Shown: positions 46,001 through 57,820 of the stretch, piece after piece
Numbering within the stretch: position 1 is the first letter of the stretch
How the letters are laid out: each line of letters begins with the position of its first letter
Source: Apus apus
Lineage: Eukaryota > Chordata > Aves > Apodiformes > Apodidae
Length of the DNA: 64,000 nucleotides
Assembly (NCBI RefSeq): GCF_020740795.1
Contig: NC_067285.1
Location: forward strand, 41,080,511-41,144,510
Direction of reading: 5' to 3'
Notes under the pieces: generated by a model
What the model was told of the DNA's origin: nothing
The model's input: the letters and a program-made list of their open reading frames with translations, nothing else
The model's database searches: none
Translations under genes and position numbers: made by a program

Positions 46001-48671
46001 GCCTTTCCCCTGTGCTGCAGAAGAGCTGAAACCCTCCAGGGGAAAAGCGAGGACAGGAAGGTTTCACAGCCGCATTTGAGAGCTGTGTTTCCGAAAAGAA
46101 CCAGTTTCCCTCCTGAATATATAAGATTAAATTGCAAAACGTACGGTTGAACTGCAAATAAAATCACTGAAGATTGTTTTGCAAGGCCTCTAGAGATGCA
46201 GGAGGAATGGGCGTATTCTCAGGGAAGTTCTGATGGCAGACAGAAAGCTGTCTCCTGAAGGGGCTGGCAGTGGGGATGGCAAAACGTGCTGAAGGAATAA
46301 TGGCATCATTTATTAATTTAACTGATGCAGCCACATTAAGGAGAAGGGGAAGCCTGTGGGAGATGAGATTTGCAGCCCAGGAGTGCAACAGTCAGAAAAG
46401 TCAGAAACCAGAAGAAGCCTTTTCACTGCCCCTGATGCCCCAAGGAATGTGTGATCTAAGGGCTTTCTGGAAATGCACTTTTCTGCCCTCAAGGACCATA
46501 CAAAACAAGCAGCTGCTGCCGATGGCAAGAGAAAGACAACAGCTGCCTGGTTAAATACGTTGCATAAATACTTATAAAAGTGTCAAAAAACTTATAACCG
46601 CTTCCAATTTATTGCTTTGGCACTTGAACTGTAAAAGTATTGGAGCAGGAGGAAAGGGATTAGTGAATAGTGTGTTTATAGGACTGCTGCCACCCAATGT
46701 CAAGTGAGAGTATAAATATAATCAGAAAGACCACAGAGATGGGATTTCAACCAAAGGCCTCCTAGGTTTAGAACAATAAATACCTTTAATCAGATATGCT
46801 TAAAGGAGCCGATATTGGGATTATAATCCCCCCCTTTTATTTTTTATTGTATCTCCCCCTCTTTCAGTGAGGTAACTGCTTATTTCAGAACGAAGCAACA
46901 AACGCACATTAGACTTTATATTGAAAAAAAACAGTCACGTTAGAACACAAGAGAGTTCTTCTGAAGGAGCAGCAACTGAGGGGTCCCAGCTCTCCATCTT
47001 CCAAAACCACAGAATTTACACTCCCAGCCTCTAAAGCCTCTCTTGTGGACAGAAATACTTGCAGTAACACATGATGGAGAACATTTGTTCCTAAGACACC
47101 AATCCTAAAACTCCAAAAGGATCGTAGGGAAAACCTGGCAACCAATTCTGAGTTTTCTGGGAGAGGAAGGAATCAACACGGGTCACGAACTCCCAGCCAA
47201 CACTGGGTTTTACCGCTAAATGCCTGCCCGTGAGGAAGCTACTGGGCCAGTCCCCTAGTGCAGTGAAAAACAGAGACTGACAAATTGGGCTGACAGGCTT
47301 GGTATGGCAGCTCTCACACAACAAGCAAGCTTTTGGGATGCAGTGGATTTGGGAAGCATCATCTCAGCGAGGGTCACTTTTGGGTTCTGGCATTTCCATT
47401 TAGCCCTTTCAGAGATCAGATGCACAAAAAGCACAAGAGCGGAGCTGGGGGATGCAGCACCGAGGCAGTGCCACCTTCCCCTTCTGCCAGGACACAGTTC
47501 CTTTGGGATGCTGCCTTTTTAAATATGCCATCCCCCCATCCCTTTCCCCTGCTCTATGAAAAACGACTTTACATTTTCCTAAATCTATCTGTGCATGCTA
47601 GTCTGTAATGATGGAGAGATCCAAGCGCCACTGCCAAAGATGCTGAGGTGCATTACTGACCACGCATACATCATGCTTCAGCTAAACTCATTTTCCAGTG
47701 CCCTTAATTGCCAGTCCTGTCACCAGCGTCTGCAAACGAGAACTCTGCAGCCAGTCTAAAGGATCCCCAAACCACCTCATTGCTCTGTCACATGCAAATC
47801 AGCCCCTGGACTCGACAGAAGCTACACATGCAAAACACGGATAAAAGGAGACTCCAGAGAGGATATGTTAATTACTCCACTTCCCTCATATGGCACTCAG
47901 ACATCACACGGCAGAGATGCTGCACGCGGAGCCGAAGAGATAAGCCAGTCATTAAGATATCTTGAGACAATGTAAATATGATAGCCCAAAAGACAAGCCT
48001 GTTGCTGCAGGAAGCATTACTTCTCTCATCCTTTTCTCACCTCCTTCCCTCCATCAAGCTCCCTGGGCCACTACAACAGATACACCCACCCAGGAAGGCA
48101 GCTGCGGGGCAGGACCTGTTTGCCAGGGTACGGAGACGCTCCCTCACCTCCATTCCCGCAGACCGAAGCCCATCTCCCCGCACAGCATCACCCCACCGGG
48201 CAGCCACGCTCTCCCCCGTTCCCTCCCCGGCCCCTCCAAGCTGCAGCCGCAGCGGGCGGCCCCGCGGGCTCCCCGCCGCGCCCGCCACTCACCTGCTGCC
48301 AGCGGGCGGAAACCACGCACCGTGTTCCCCCGGCGAAGGTTCAGCGCCGGGAGCCCCGGCGGGTCCCGGAGCTTCCCCAGCGGGTCCTGCGGCTTCGCCG
48401 CCGCCCTCCCCTCGCCGCTGTACTGATCGTAAAGCCTCAACATGTGCTCCGAGACCTTGTCCCCCGGGCGCAGCCGCTCCGGCCGCCGCCGCTCCTCCTG
48501 CTCCAGCCCGTAGGCACCTGCCGCGGCTCTAGCCCGGCCTGCCCGAGCTCCTCCCGGGGCCGCCCGGCGCCGCAGCCCGACCCAGCCGGCCCGCAGCGCG
48601 TCCCCCAGCGCCAGGCACAGGCAGCCCCAGCCCAGGCACAGGCACAGCAGCCAGCGGGCTGTCCCCGCCAT
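30835..48671 (-). CDS. BMP3: Bone morphogenetic protein 3 (BMP3, osteogenin), complete
   Basis: Secreted TGF-beta superfamily ligand that antagonises osteogenic BMP signalling. The coding exons are 48293-48671, 35683-36593 and 30835-31026. All junctions are GT-AG with compatible phases (1 then 0), giving 493 residues (human 472). Order: signal peptide (about 1-23), prodomain with the conserved [12 protein letters not shown] motif, basic sites RRRKR (306-310) and ARRK (380-383), and a 110-residue mature domain from Q384. All seven cystine-knot cysteines are present: 391, 420, 424, 457, 458, 490 and 492. N-glycosylation sequons include N138, N166, N197, N208 and, in the mature part, N484. The mature region is almost identical to mammals, while the signal peptide and exon 1 prodomain are diverged and Arg/Ala-rich. 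The gene reads towards PKD2. Confidence 0.97.
31027..35682 (-). other. BMP3: BMP3 intron 2
   Basis: 4656 bp. It contains one CR1 fragment (34646-35095) and otherwise unique AT-rich DNA. Minus-strand donor GTACAG follows 35683. This departs from consensus at +4 (C instead of A) but is usable. Confidence 0.9.
34646..35095 (-). mobile_element. CR1 3' fragment, in BMP3 intron 2
   Basis: The tail CACAGAATCACAGAATGG, then GGAGATCATCTAGTCCAACC, is at left. The body continues through the CTGGAGCCCTTCC-type and GAGCTTGTCC-type blocks to about 35095. It is inserted in the same sense as BMP3. Confidence 0.9.
35683..36593 (-). CDS. BMP3: BMP3 exon 2 (prodomain, cleavage sites, start of mature domain)
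   Basis: 911-nt exon, preceded by acceptor TTCTTCTTCTAG. It encodes residues 128-430 (completing the glycine codon 127): prodomain core ([19 protein letters not shown]), the arm region, RRRKR at 306-310, a Lys-rich linker, ARRK at 380-383, then the mature domain up to the GECQFPIPK motif with cysteines 391, 420 and 424. The two basic sites mean the 73-residue linker between them may be separately released. Confidence 0.97.
36688..36888 (+). mobile_element. CR1 3' fragment in BMP3 intron 1
   Basis: 200-bp CR1 end starting at GTGAGGGTGGTGAGACGC and finishing TCTATGGTTCTATGATTC. Antisense to BMP3 and lies only about 95 bp upstream of the exon 2 acceptor. Confidence 0.93.
39178..39197. repeat. 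T-rich homopolymer run
   Basis: Uninterrupted T run of roughly 20 bases in BMP3 intron 1. Confidence 0.9.
39350..39556 (+). mobile_element. CR1 3' fragment in BMP3 intron 1
   Basis: Same truncation point (AGTGTGAGGGTGGTGAGAC) and same length class as the copy at 36688. Ends AACCAGTCTATGATTCCATG. Confidence 0.93.
42211..42945 (-). mobile_element. CR1 LINE fragment, antisense to the window
   Basis: Tail at left (GAATCATAGAATCACAGAATG). The body extends about 735 bp, and the minus-strand frame contains [20 protein letters not shown] and [15 protein letters not shown], typical of the CR1 ORF2 C-terminus. Broken by several stops. Confidence 0.92.
44316..44395. repeat. A/C-rich low-complexity tract
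   Basis: Runs such as CAAAAAAAAAAAACAC, CCCAAACCTAAAC and CCCAACCCCAAAACC. It has no fixed unit and loosely resembles degenerate CCCAAA repeats. Confidence 0.8.
48293..48671 (-). CDS. BMP3: BMP3 exon 1 (signal peptide and N-terminal prodomain)
   Basis: Starts at the ATG at 48671 ([20 protein letters not shown], a classic signal peptide also beginning MAG in mammals). Ends one base into codon 127 at a perfect GTGAGT donor. The conserved [15 protein letters not shown] motif identifies the family. The stretch between signal peptide and this motif is Arg/Ala/Gly-rich and about 20 residues longer than in mammals as recalled, consistent with the high G+C of the island. Confidence 0.96.
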
Positions 48672-49113
48672 CCTGCCCCTCCGCCCAGCCCGGCTGGGCT
48701 CCGCAGCGCCCCGCGTTCCCGGCGGGAACCCAGAGCCCCGACCAAGCTCGCTGCGGCCAGATGCGGGAGAGCGCGGGCGGACGGGGCCGCGCTAGAAAAT
48801 AAAATAGCAAATAATAATAATAATAAAAAAAACCGCCAGCGGGTTTTCCTTCTTTCGGGAGAAGGAAAAAAAAAAAACCGAAAAAAATAAAATAACAATA
48901 AAAAAAATACAGCGGGGCGAAGGGAAGCGCCACGGTGTGAAGCGCCCGTCTCCGCGGGGCTGGCAGGGAAGGTGTTTATTCCCCTTGCTGTGCAGGTTGG
49001 TTTTCCGGCGAGAGGTGGAGGTGCTGCTCCCCGCGCAGCCGGGTGCCCGCGCCGTGTGAGCGGGGCAGGCGCAGCCCGGTGAGTTTTGGTGGGTGCGAGC
49101 GTGTGTGCGGGGC

Positions 49114-49173
49114 GAGGGAGGGAAGGAGGGAGAGAGGGAGGGAAGGAAGGAGGGAGGGAGGGAGGGAGGGAGG
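49114..49173. repeat. (GGGA/GGAA)n polypurine microsatellite
   Basis: 60 bp of pure purine on + (GAGGGAGGGAAGGAGGGAGA and on), about 450-500 bp upstream of the BMP3 ATG. It produces open frames of no coding value. Confidence 0.95.
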
Positions 49174-49400
49174 GCGAGCGCTCCCGGCGCGGCTCCGCGC
49201 ACCGCAGCCAATGGCACCGCCCGCGCCTCCGCCCGGCCCCGCAGCGGCCACGCCGCGGGGAACCCACCCCCAGGCAGGGAGACCTGCCTCTGGAAAGGCA
49301 ATCACCGCGTCCCCGAGGGCTGCCGGGGAAACGGGGCGGGGGGATGTTCCCCTTCCCACCTCCGTCCAGGCTCTTCCAAAGGCAGTCAAATAACGTGACG

Positions 49401-52400
49401 GCAATCAAACGCAAATCACGAGTCAGACCGCAGGCGGCCTCGCCCCCTGGAAAGTCTCAAGGCTTGGCTAGACTCGGCGCCGTCCGTGGCAGGCAGGTGG
49501 AAGGGATGCTCAGCCCAGCACTCCCCAGGGACGGCGGCACTCCGCTTTCTCCTCTGTCAGCCTCCAGCCTTGGCCAGGGCCGGCAGAGGTGTCCCCAGCA
49601 GCCTGGAGCCCATGGGAAGGGACATGCCCCATGGCCAGGTGAAAGGAGGACAAGCCCTTGCAGGCACGTAACCCTTCTGTGAGCTGCACTGGGCTCAGGC
49701 AGGGAAATGGGCACAGCAAGGTGCTCCTTGCTGGGCTGAGAAGATTCCCCCCACCTCCTGCCTTGGCTGCTTTTCAATTACAAAAGGACAAAAATGTGTG
49801 TGTGTCCCCTCACCAGAGCCACAGCATCAGACAACGGCCCATCAGGTATGTGACACTGTCCCTTCCACAACACACTTTGCAATACAAAGGGAAACTTGCC
49901 CCACACATCTGGTCTGGTGGGGGAACACGCAGGAGGAGCAGGACAAGCCTCCTTGGACTTCCACGGTTTATAAATATGTTGGTTCACACGAATGACTTAA
50001 TTTCTAACCCAAAGAAAGAAAATAAGGAAACTGGCTTGCAGATTTGCACAGAAAGCTCAGCACACATGATTTCCAGCATGGGGCCATTCACATTTTCAAC
50101 AGGGCTACAGAAAGTGCAGCATTATCAAGCACTTAAATGTAACAACACTAAAACACATCATGTACTGCAGGGTGAACTTGCCTTTCCAATTCCACTGAAT
50201 TTGGGAATGGTAACAAATATTGTAATGCAGTTTTAATAAGTGCATCTGTAATTACAAGAGTGCCTACCAGCAGGTAGGAAGGAAAGAGAAGATTTTCAAA
50301 AGCAGAGGAATAAATTGTATATGTTTCTATATTTGACTGCTCAAATCCAATCCATGAGAGTGTTTCTTCTTCCAACAGTTTCGAGGCATTGAATTTGCCA
50401 CATGCATCTAAAAATATTATCCATATATATATAAACCCACAGGAATTTAGTATTAATGCAAATAGTAAGGTTAACTTGACTTTTCTCCACGTAAGAAACT
50501 TATGTTGGTGCAACATAAAACCTGTACAAGCGAAGGTACATCATTAAAACACGAAGGTTTGATCCGAGTTTTTGGACATGTATAATAAAGCCAATGCAGA
50601 TCTCTGCAGGAAGAAAGCAAAAGTATTCAAACTGATAGCACAAGCAGCAATCTCTGGCTTATATCCCTGGCAGAACTGCCAATCTCAAGGAATAATCTTT
50701 GGGCAACTGAAACCCTGGAATCGCTATTTCAGCTTCAGTCATGTTAATTTCTGCTGGCAAGAGATGTGGTTTAAAAATAAAAAACAACACACCACAAGGC
50801 TTTAAATAAAACCAGCATCACTGAATCCTCTTTTAAACCTACAGAGCCAAACAAGCGGCTGTCAGAATGTGCTGTTTTGTATATCCAGCATTACTTCCAA
50901 ACTGTGGCCTGACTCTTGCTAGGGGACCACTGTAAAACAAGAATGACTTCAGTTAAAAAAACCAAAACAACTCAGACAGCATGTACCTAACACCATGCCC
51001 AAGAAAAGGAGGACTAGACAAGAACTAACTTCATTTCATGGAAGCTCAAAGCACCCTATGGCTGAGCTTTTATTTAAAATCTTTTAAGTCCTAACAGAAA
51101 GCCCTGTTTATGCAAAATTAGTCCAGAATTTGGCTCCCAGAGCCTTGCCCTGCCACTTGACTGCAGTTGTTTAAGTTAAGAGTCTAAAATAGAAAGTTAG
51201 CCCTATACAACCCTATTACAGCCAGCCAGGAGGGACAAAGAGGACACTCGGTGTGAGGCAGAAAGGAACAAGTGACTTTTCAGGGCACCAAGTACCTTCT
51301 CTGAATCCCCCTTCTGAGACAGCTGTTGCTGTTTTGTGAGCAGTGCAGAGGAACACTTTGGCTTTCAAATACCTCTTTGCTTTCTGGTGGGACGCTCATT
51401 ACACGCAGTTCTGTGGCTCCCTAAGTTAAAAAACATCCCTAGCTCAAACTGAACATGAGATTTTTAAATGCCAGAGCACTGTGACTGCACAAACCAAACC
51501 AAACTAGTACATGTAAGGAGTTACTCCTCATTAGTAAATACCAGCTAGCAAACTCTTAGACCTGACTTCTGAGATAACAGTGATTTTGCACTTCTCCATT
51601 ACTTATTTCCCATTTCCTCATGGAAGAAACTAGCAAGTTTAGCATTGTTCAGACAACAAAACCTTGACTGCGTCCCAGAGAGTTTAGAGTTTAACTCCAC
51701 AGGTTGCAGAAGAGTTGTGCTGATTCCCAAGAGAAGAGGTCCCCTGAAGCTGTATAGAAAACTGTATTGGTACCAGGTGCAACGTGTTCCTAGCCCTGGC
51801 AGAGACATGGTGCTTCCATGAGAAATACCACGGAGGCAGAGGCACCCACAGGCTCACCCTCAAAACAACAGTTCTGCCAGTAAAACCTTTTTAACTGCAA
51901 GCATCAGTGAGTGCCACTGAAACCACCCCTTCCTCCTATGGATGCAGCATTTCCACCCAGGACGAACACTCTGCTTTTTGGCTTTGGTAAAAGAATCGGA
52001 AATTCAATGGGTTGTTCAGAGAATGGGTCAGATTCCAGCTGCTTCTACAACCCTATAATTAAGTGTTTGCATGTAGCATTTCTGGGACAGGACGGGAAGT
52101 GGAAAGAAGTAATTGACAAGTGGAATGGGACAGCAGTGTAAGAGGAAAAGGACATGCTGTGACAAACATCCCAGCTGCCCAGCTAGACTCAACACCCAGG
52201 TGAAAGGATTGTGCAGCCAGGGCTGCCAAACACAGCTGCATTGCACTCCTGCCCTACCCCATCTCAGTAGGAAAGAGAGGAAAAAGGACCCAGAATCAGT
52301 TGAAACACATCAAGAATGAGACACTGACTTTGATTTAATCTTTCTCAAAATTCTCCATTAATGAGTGATAGTGCAGTGACTCATTACCTGCCTTTTAGGT

Positions 52401-55400
52401 GGGGATACTAACACATGACCTTACTTTTTAGTGACTGTTCTCACAGTGGATGAGAACAGTCAATACGTGCTGTTGTGCAATATGCCTGTCCCCATGAAAC
52501 CCAGCAGGATGGTTTAACACTCATATCGGTATAAGCAGAGCCCAAGCTTGTAATTCCATCCTGCTTCCTCACGCATGCTAAAATTACTCCATAATTCTAC
52601 TAATAATAAATATCAGACTTACCATGCAGCACTTCAGCAATGCACTGCATAAAACCAGAGCTTACCCTGAACTGAAAGCACAATTTTTCTTTCTGGGATG
52701 GTTTAATTTTCCTGACCCCTCTTTTCTGTAAGCTTTCTGCTGTGGCTGGCTGACTGACAAGAAACCAGCTAATCTCAGCTGTCATGGTCATTTTTTCTGG
52801 TATAACTACCCCAGAACTGGAAACTCTCTCAGTATTACTGACTGAGGCAGCATTACTATTTGTTAGGACAATGCACACCTCCTGAGTGTGCTACAGATGT
52901 GATGCTGCAGTGAAAGGTCCCAGTCTACTACAACACCCCCAGCTCTCCCCGTTCTGTGTAAGAGAGACTGTGAAACATCCTGTCTACCAGCCCTGAGATA
53001 GCAAGTGAACCAAGTTTTGCCAGCAAAAAGCTGTGCTTAGTTGAAACTAAGCAGCTCAGAATCCCTGAGGGTGATTTTCTACCCATCTTCTTACTGCAGT
53101 TTTGAAGCACATATCAAATGTGCGCTCAGCCCCGTGCAGAAAATACTCCTGGCTACAAGTTTGTGTTGTGACTCTCAGCTCACACGGCCAGTAGATGGCA
53201 AATATGCAAGGAAGTACCAGTTTTCAGTGCAAGGCAACGCATTCTTGGAAGTGCAGGAAGATTTTTTTTCCAAAGCTCCTCTGAGCTATTACAGCAGAAG
53301 TGCAGAGTATGTGTCGAAACGGGAGCCAGCGGACCTGGGGCTGTTGGAATTCTAACAGGGGACCACCACAAGCACTCACTATTATGAATCATGCATATTT
53401 GTGGAGATGAAGACATCTAACTTTAGGTTGTCTCTCTTCTAACTGGATGTCCATTATGTCTCATTAATGCAGGGAAAAGAATCTCAAGAGCTGTCAACCT
53501 CACTTGTCAGTAGGCTTTTAGTCAGCCAGGTTGCTGTCCATGCAACTGCAAAGACAATTTTGGAGTTCTACCACTGTGACTTTCAACTTCCAAGGTTGGA
53601 AAAATACTCCTGAGTTAGATTGTGAGCCCTCAAGATCACTCTGTAGCCACCTTCTTCAGGGGCAGCCAGGTGGATACATGGAAAAGAAGTTCTCCAGGTT
53701 AGTGCCCACTTTTGAAAATATACATCTTGGCACACAAGCAGCAATCTCTGCATCTGAAAGCAGTATCTGAATTTGCTGATTGTGGGGAGAAAAATCTTCT
53801 TTCATCAATTGATGAATATTCATCATCATTGGTCTGCACACTTAACGGCCTTTGATGAGCTGGCAGAAGAAACCCTGCTATCCTGTCAGCCGTGGTTTGT
53901 TTTCTTTCTATCAACATTTACTGCTAAGATAGGGATGTATTAAAACATTGAGAGTTAGGCAAGGGGACCTGGCAAAGTGAGAAAATGCTTTCATTTAAAA
54001 TGAAATATTTTGGTTGAAATAAATTGTGGTTGGTTAGTTTGGATTCTGACTACGTCCCCAAACTAAATTCTCCACGGGCATCTTTTCAGCTCAGTTTCTT
54101 TAACATTTTAAGAACAGCAATGAGAGCTATGGAAAGAACCTGTGGTTTGGTTTCCAGTAGATATTTTGACATTGGCGCTACTTGCAGGATGGAAACGTAG
54201 TTCTGCAGTTTTTCTTAATATACTTTGTGGCCTGAGTCTTGCTCCAAGTGAAGCAGATGGGTGCTCTAGCCTGGTTGCACCAACTGGCCAAGTTTCATAG
54301 GGCAAATATACTTAAAAACACAATGAAGTCAGCACTTACTGACACATTTTACTACTGCCACTTCATTCTCTGACACAATTAATATTAATTACATTAATTT
54401 TAATCGAGGTAGCAATTTCAAGTGCTTCCAGGTTAGTTCTTGGTTAAACATCTATCTTTCAAAAAGCAAATGGCGAGCTCCTTGGAAGAGACTTCACTAG
54501 CACTGTTTTGGAAAGAAGGAAGAAACAGGATGGCCATGGTACTGCTCTGACACTGGAATCTTTTCTACCCAAATGGCCAAAGGAGAAGGTCAGATCTGAA
54601 GCTCTTCCCAGAATAACGGGAAGTCCAGACTCAGTTTCACCCAATATGACCTCAGTCTACACAAGAGATCACTGAGCAGCAAGAACGAAGCACTGTCACC
54701 TATCGATGCCAAGCAGCTCCCTAACAGCTGAACTGCAGCCCTGTATGGGAAAGACAAGGGACAGTGGAGGCACAGGAGGAAACAAGTCCCCTCCACTGGA
54801 TCTGTCAGAGTTACATGGTCAAGAAAAGGTGTACCAACAGCTGAATACCAAACAGTCTCACTTCATCCTCTGGGAAAATCATGGCATGTGTCTTCTCCAG
54901 GCACGTTTCTGGGCACGTGAGGCAAAGTGATTGGGAACAGTCAGCATGGAATTGCCAAGGGCAAGTAATGTCTGACCCACCTAATTGCTTTTTGTGATAA
55001 ACTGACTGGCCTTGCAGATGAGGGAGACCTAAGGATGATATTCACCTCAACTTTAGCCAGGGTTTTGCCACCATCTCTGACAAAATCCCTGTATCCAGGT
55101 TCAGACATATTACCATCTGTACGGCTGAAAAAATAATATTTAAATGACTAGGCTCAGGGGGTCAGCACCAATAGGACACATTCCACGTGGAGACCACCAA
55201 TAAGTGGACAGCTGCAGGAGGTTGAGAGATGAGTGACTGATATGAGCCAAAAGCCTGTGTTCGTTTTGCACTGACACACAGTCGAATCCTGAGGTCTCTT
55301 CTTTGGGCCAAATCCTCACAAATGACAGGGCTGCCTCCATTTCCATGTTATAAGCACAGCTGAGATTGACCAGAGTTGGTAGTAGAACTAGGTACCCATA

Positions 55401-56480
55401 CTTAAAAGACTGGCAGTGGGTTTTTCCAAGACTCTTAAGAAAATACTTGTTCGCTAAGTAAACTAGTATTACTTCGCTGATTTAAGCTGTGATGATTTTC
55501 CTCGTGTAAACCTCTAGGAAGTACAAAAACTGTTAATAACAGTTCTCAAATTTAACATCTCCACTTTTCAGCTGTCTGCAGGACTGACCTCAATTATGCC
55601 TGAAGAGAAACACAGGAGAATGAAACTCCTGAATTCGTCCCTGAATGCGGGGCCATCTGGGGATTGCTGATGTGCATTCTGATTGGCTTTTTGAGTCTTC
55701 TACTGCTAAAGGCCAAACAAGTCACTGAGAAGGCTAAGAAGGGTTGAAGGATATGTCAAGTAAAAATTTATTTGTGCAGAGTGAGGTCTAGTCTCAGCTT
55801 GGTGCAGAAACACTCTCCATATTTTGCATTTTTAATGGGGATGACTAAATGTGGCGTTCATTTCTTATTTTCCTCCCTCCCCCTTTCTTCTGTCTTGGTT
55901 TGCCAAATGTAGCAGCTCAATGGCATAACCATCAAAGCAACTGTGGAATAAAAGCTTACCTGCCTTCCCTGTGTTTATAAAAACAAGGCAAACATTTCAG
56001 TATGATATACTGACAGGCTCCACATCTCAAAACACTGTCCAACTTCCTAAATCACTTATTTGGAATAGCCACATAAACTCATTTGCCTTTCTGCACAGCA
56101 TAAAAATCATTTTGGTACGAACGTACTAATCAGGTCTTAGTCTGCAGGGCAGGTCTCTACACAAAACATCTGCAGGGGCACAAAAAGCTACACAACGTGC
56201 AGACAGACAAAAAGAATAACCACCACCTCACGGGACAAACGGTGTGCACAATGGTGTGATTACAGAGTGACTCCATCCTAGCCAGTACAGTCACTCTAGA
56301 TTCCCACCTGCAGACCTGAGAGAACAATTTGGACTGCTACAAATAAGATGTAATTTTTAAGGTTTGGTGTTTTTTTTCCCCTTCCTGGCTTGTATTAAGA
56401 AACAGAAAAAACCCAAAGAGGTCAAATAATGCCACTCTAGAAGTAGGCACCAACCTCCAGCTGGTGCATGCACGTGCACA
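49401..56480. other. Upstream flank of BMP3, no gene recognised
   Basis: 7 kb of AT-rich unique DNA. No CR1, RNA gene or protein family is recognised. The longest minus-strand frame (50148-50516, 122 residues) is hydrophobic but unsupported. Distal enhancers are possible but cannot be read from sequence alone. Confidence 0.55.
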
Positions 56481-56487
56481 CACATGT

Positions 56488-56508
56488 GCGTGTGTGTGTG
56501 TGTGTGTG
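56488..56508. repeat. (TG)n microsatellite
   Basis: GTGCGTGTGTGTGTGTGTGT, preceded by a CACGTGCACACACATGTGCG alternating stretch. Purine-pyrimidine alternation here favours Z-DNA. Confidence 0.92.
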
Positions 56509-57755
56509 TACAGATGCGCCTGCAGGCAGATGTGGAAGGCAAAACCAAACTGAAACTATCTGAAATTCTGGCTATGCATAAGACAGCCCAACTGCTTTTC
56601 TAGCCTTTAGTAATACAAAAGTTACTTGCCTTACAATTGGGCAGGACTGGACTTCCCAAGCTGATGACCCACCTGTACTTATTCTCCCACAGTACTGCAG
56701 AAAGAGTCAGTGGGTGCTTCTCATTCCTTCCCACCTGCATCGCTGAGGACAGGTTACCCACAAACATCATCCTTCTGAGCTACAGCCAGTGCAGCTCCAG
56801 TCAGGTCTGAAGATCCTGCTCCCTCCCTGCTAGGCCCTAGCAGCTCCTGGCTAGTACAGCCCCATCCCAATCCACCATGGGATCTCCAGTTTGTGAAGCA
56901 ACCTAGCCTTTTTATTCCTTAGCCCTGGGCACACAGCAGGCTTCAACCTTAATTAAGTTTATTTAAATGATGAGCAACACCAGTGCCATTCTCAGGGCCA
57001 GCCTCCTTATCCTCCAGCAGCCCCTTTCAAAAGTGCTATTTAAAACCTCCACCAAAAAATTTCGGGTTTCCACTTTTTCAGAGCTTGCCATGTAATGTGC
57101 ATACCTGGTAACTTGACAGTTATTTGTTCCCTCCACACAAGCATTCGGAAGTCCCGGAGAAGAGGAAACCACAAATACTCCTTCTGGGGGAAATGAAATA
57201 ATTACATATTTGCATAACAAAGTGATATTAGCAAAATCTGTTCAGCATGTGAAGGCCAATCCCGCACTTGTGCTTATTAGTTGCCTGGCTTTCAGGCTTT
57301 CCAGATTTTACTTACAAAAGCAATCTCTGCTGCTGTGGCTCCTACATCCAGCTTTCCTCACTGTCATCTGGTGAATACCCCCTGCAGCTTCACCTCGGCT
57401 CGCACCAGCCCTCTGCACCATCTGTTTCCCTGTCTCAGATGGGCTCCTGCCACCAAGCCTTCGGGTCAGAGACACCAGCCTTGCTCCCAGCAGCCTGTCT
57501 CCAAGCCCAAAAAGTCACGCTGCTCTTACTAGACCCACTGTTTCTGGCTAAGGTGTGTTGTCCCACCTCCCCCTCAGAAGCCATCACTCCAGAGAAACCC
57601 TGCCTCTTCTCACTGAACTGTGACTGGCTTGTGAGCCAGTCAGCAGAATCCTCCACAGTCACCTCTGAATGACTCACTCATCCTAAGCCAAACCATTCCC
57701 ATATATCCCTTAAATACACACACTCCCATGTACAACATTGTGAGGCTCACAATCG

Positions 57756-57820
57756 GCACAGGAGAACACTAACCAGCACAGGAGAACACTAACCAGCACA
57801 GGAGAACACTAACCAGCACA
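57756..57820. repeat. Exact 20-bp tandem repeat, about 3 copies
   Basis: Three consecutive GCACAGGAGAACACTAACCA units without mismatch, then a partial fourth (GCACA). Perfect identity suggests recent expansion. Confidence 0.95.

Larger units (their letters stand above)
36594..48292 (-). other. BMP3: BMP3 intron 1
   Basis: 11.7 kb intron with perfect donor GTGAGT at 48292. It holds three CR1 fragments (36688-36888, 39350-39556, 42211-42945), a T-rich run at about 39178-39197 and an A/C-rich tract at 44316-44395. The rest is unique, some of it plausibly regulatory but without recognisable sites. Confidence 0.9.
48100..49400 (-). promoter_or_regulatory. BMP3: CpG island promoter region of BMP3
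   Basis: CpG-dense DNA spans exon 1 and about 700 bp upstream. A CCAAT box (GCCAATGG on +, inverted relative to BMP3) lies at about 49206-49213. A-rich tracts at 48796-48910 (including ATAATAATAATA) interrupt the island and would form a U-rich part of the 5'UTR or core promoter. No TATA box at a credible distance could be fixed, and the start site is not defined. Confidence 0.6.

Noticed and set aside
48437-49414. 325-codon minus-strand frame upstream of and overlapping BMP3 exon 1
   Set aside because: Wrong phase relative to BMP3, built from the CpG island and the polypurine repeat (serial Pro/Ser/Leu). A shadow of composition.
50148-50516. 122-codon minus-strand hydrophobic frame
   Set aside because: No homology recognised, no promoter or splice sites, and length within the range expected by chance over 15 kb.
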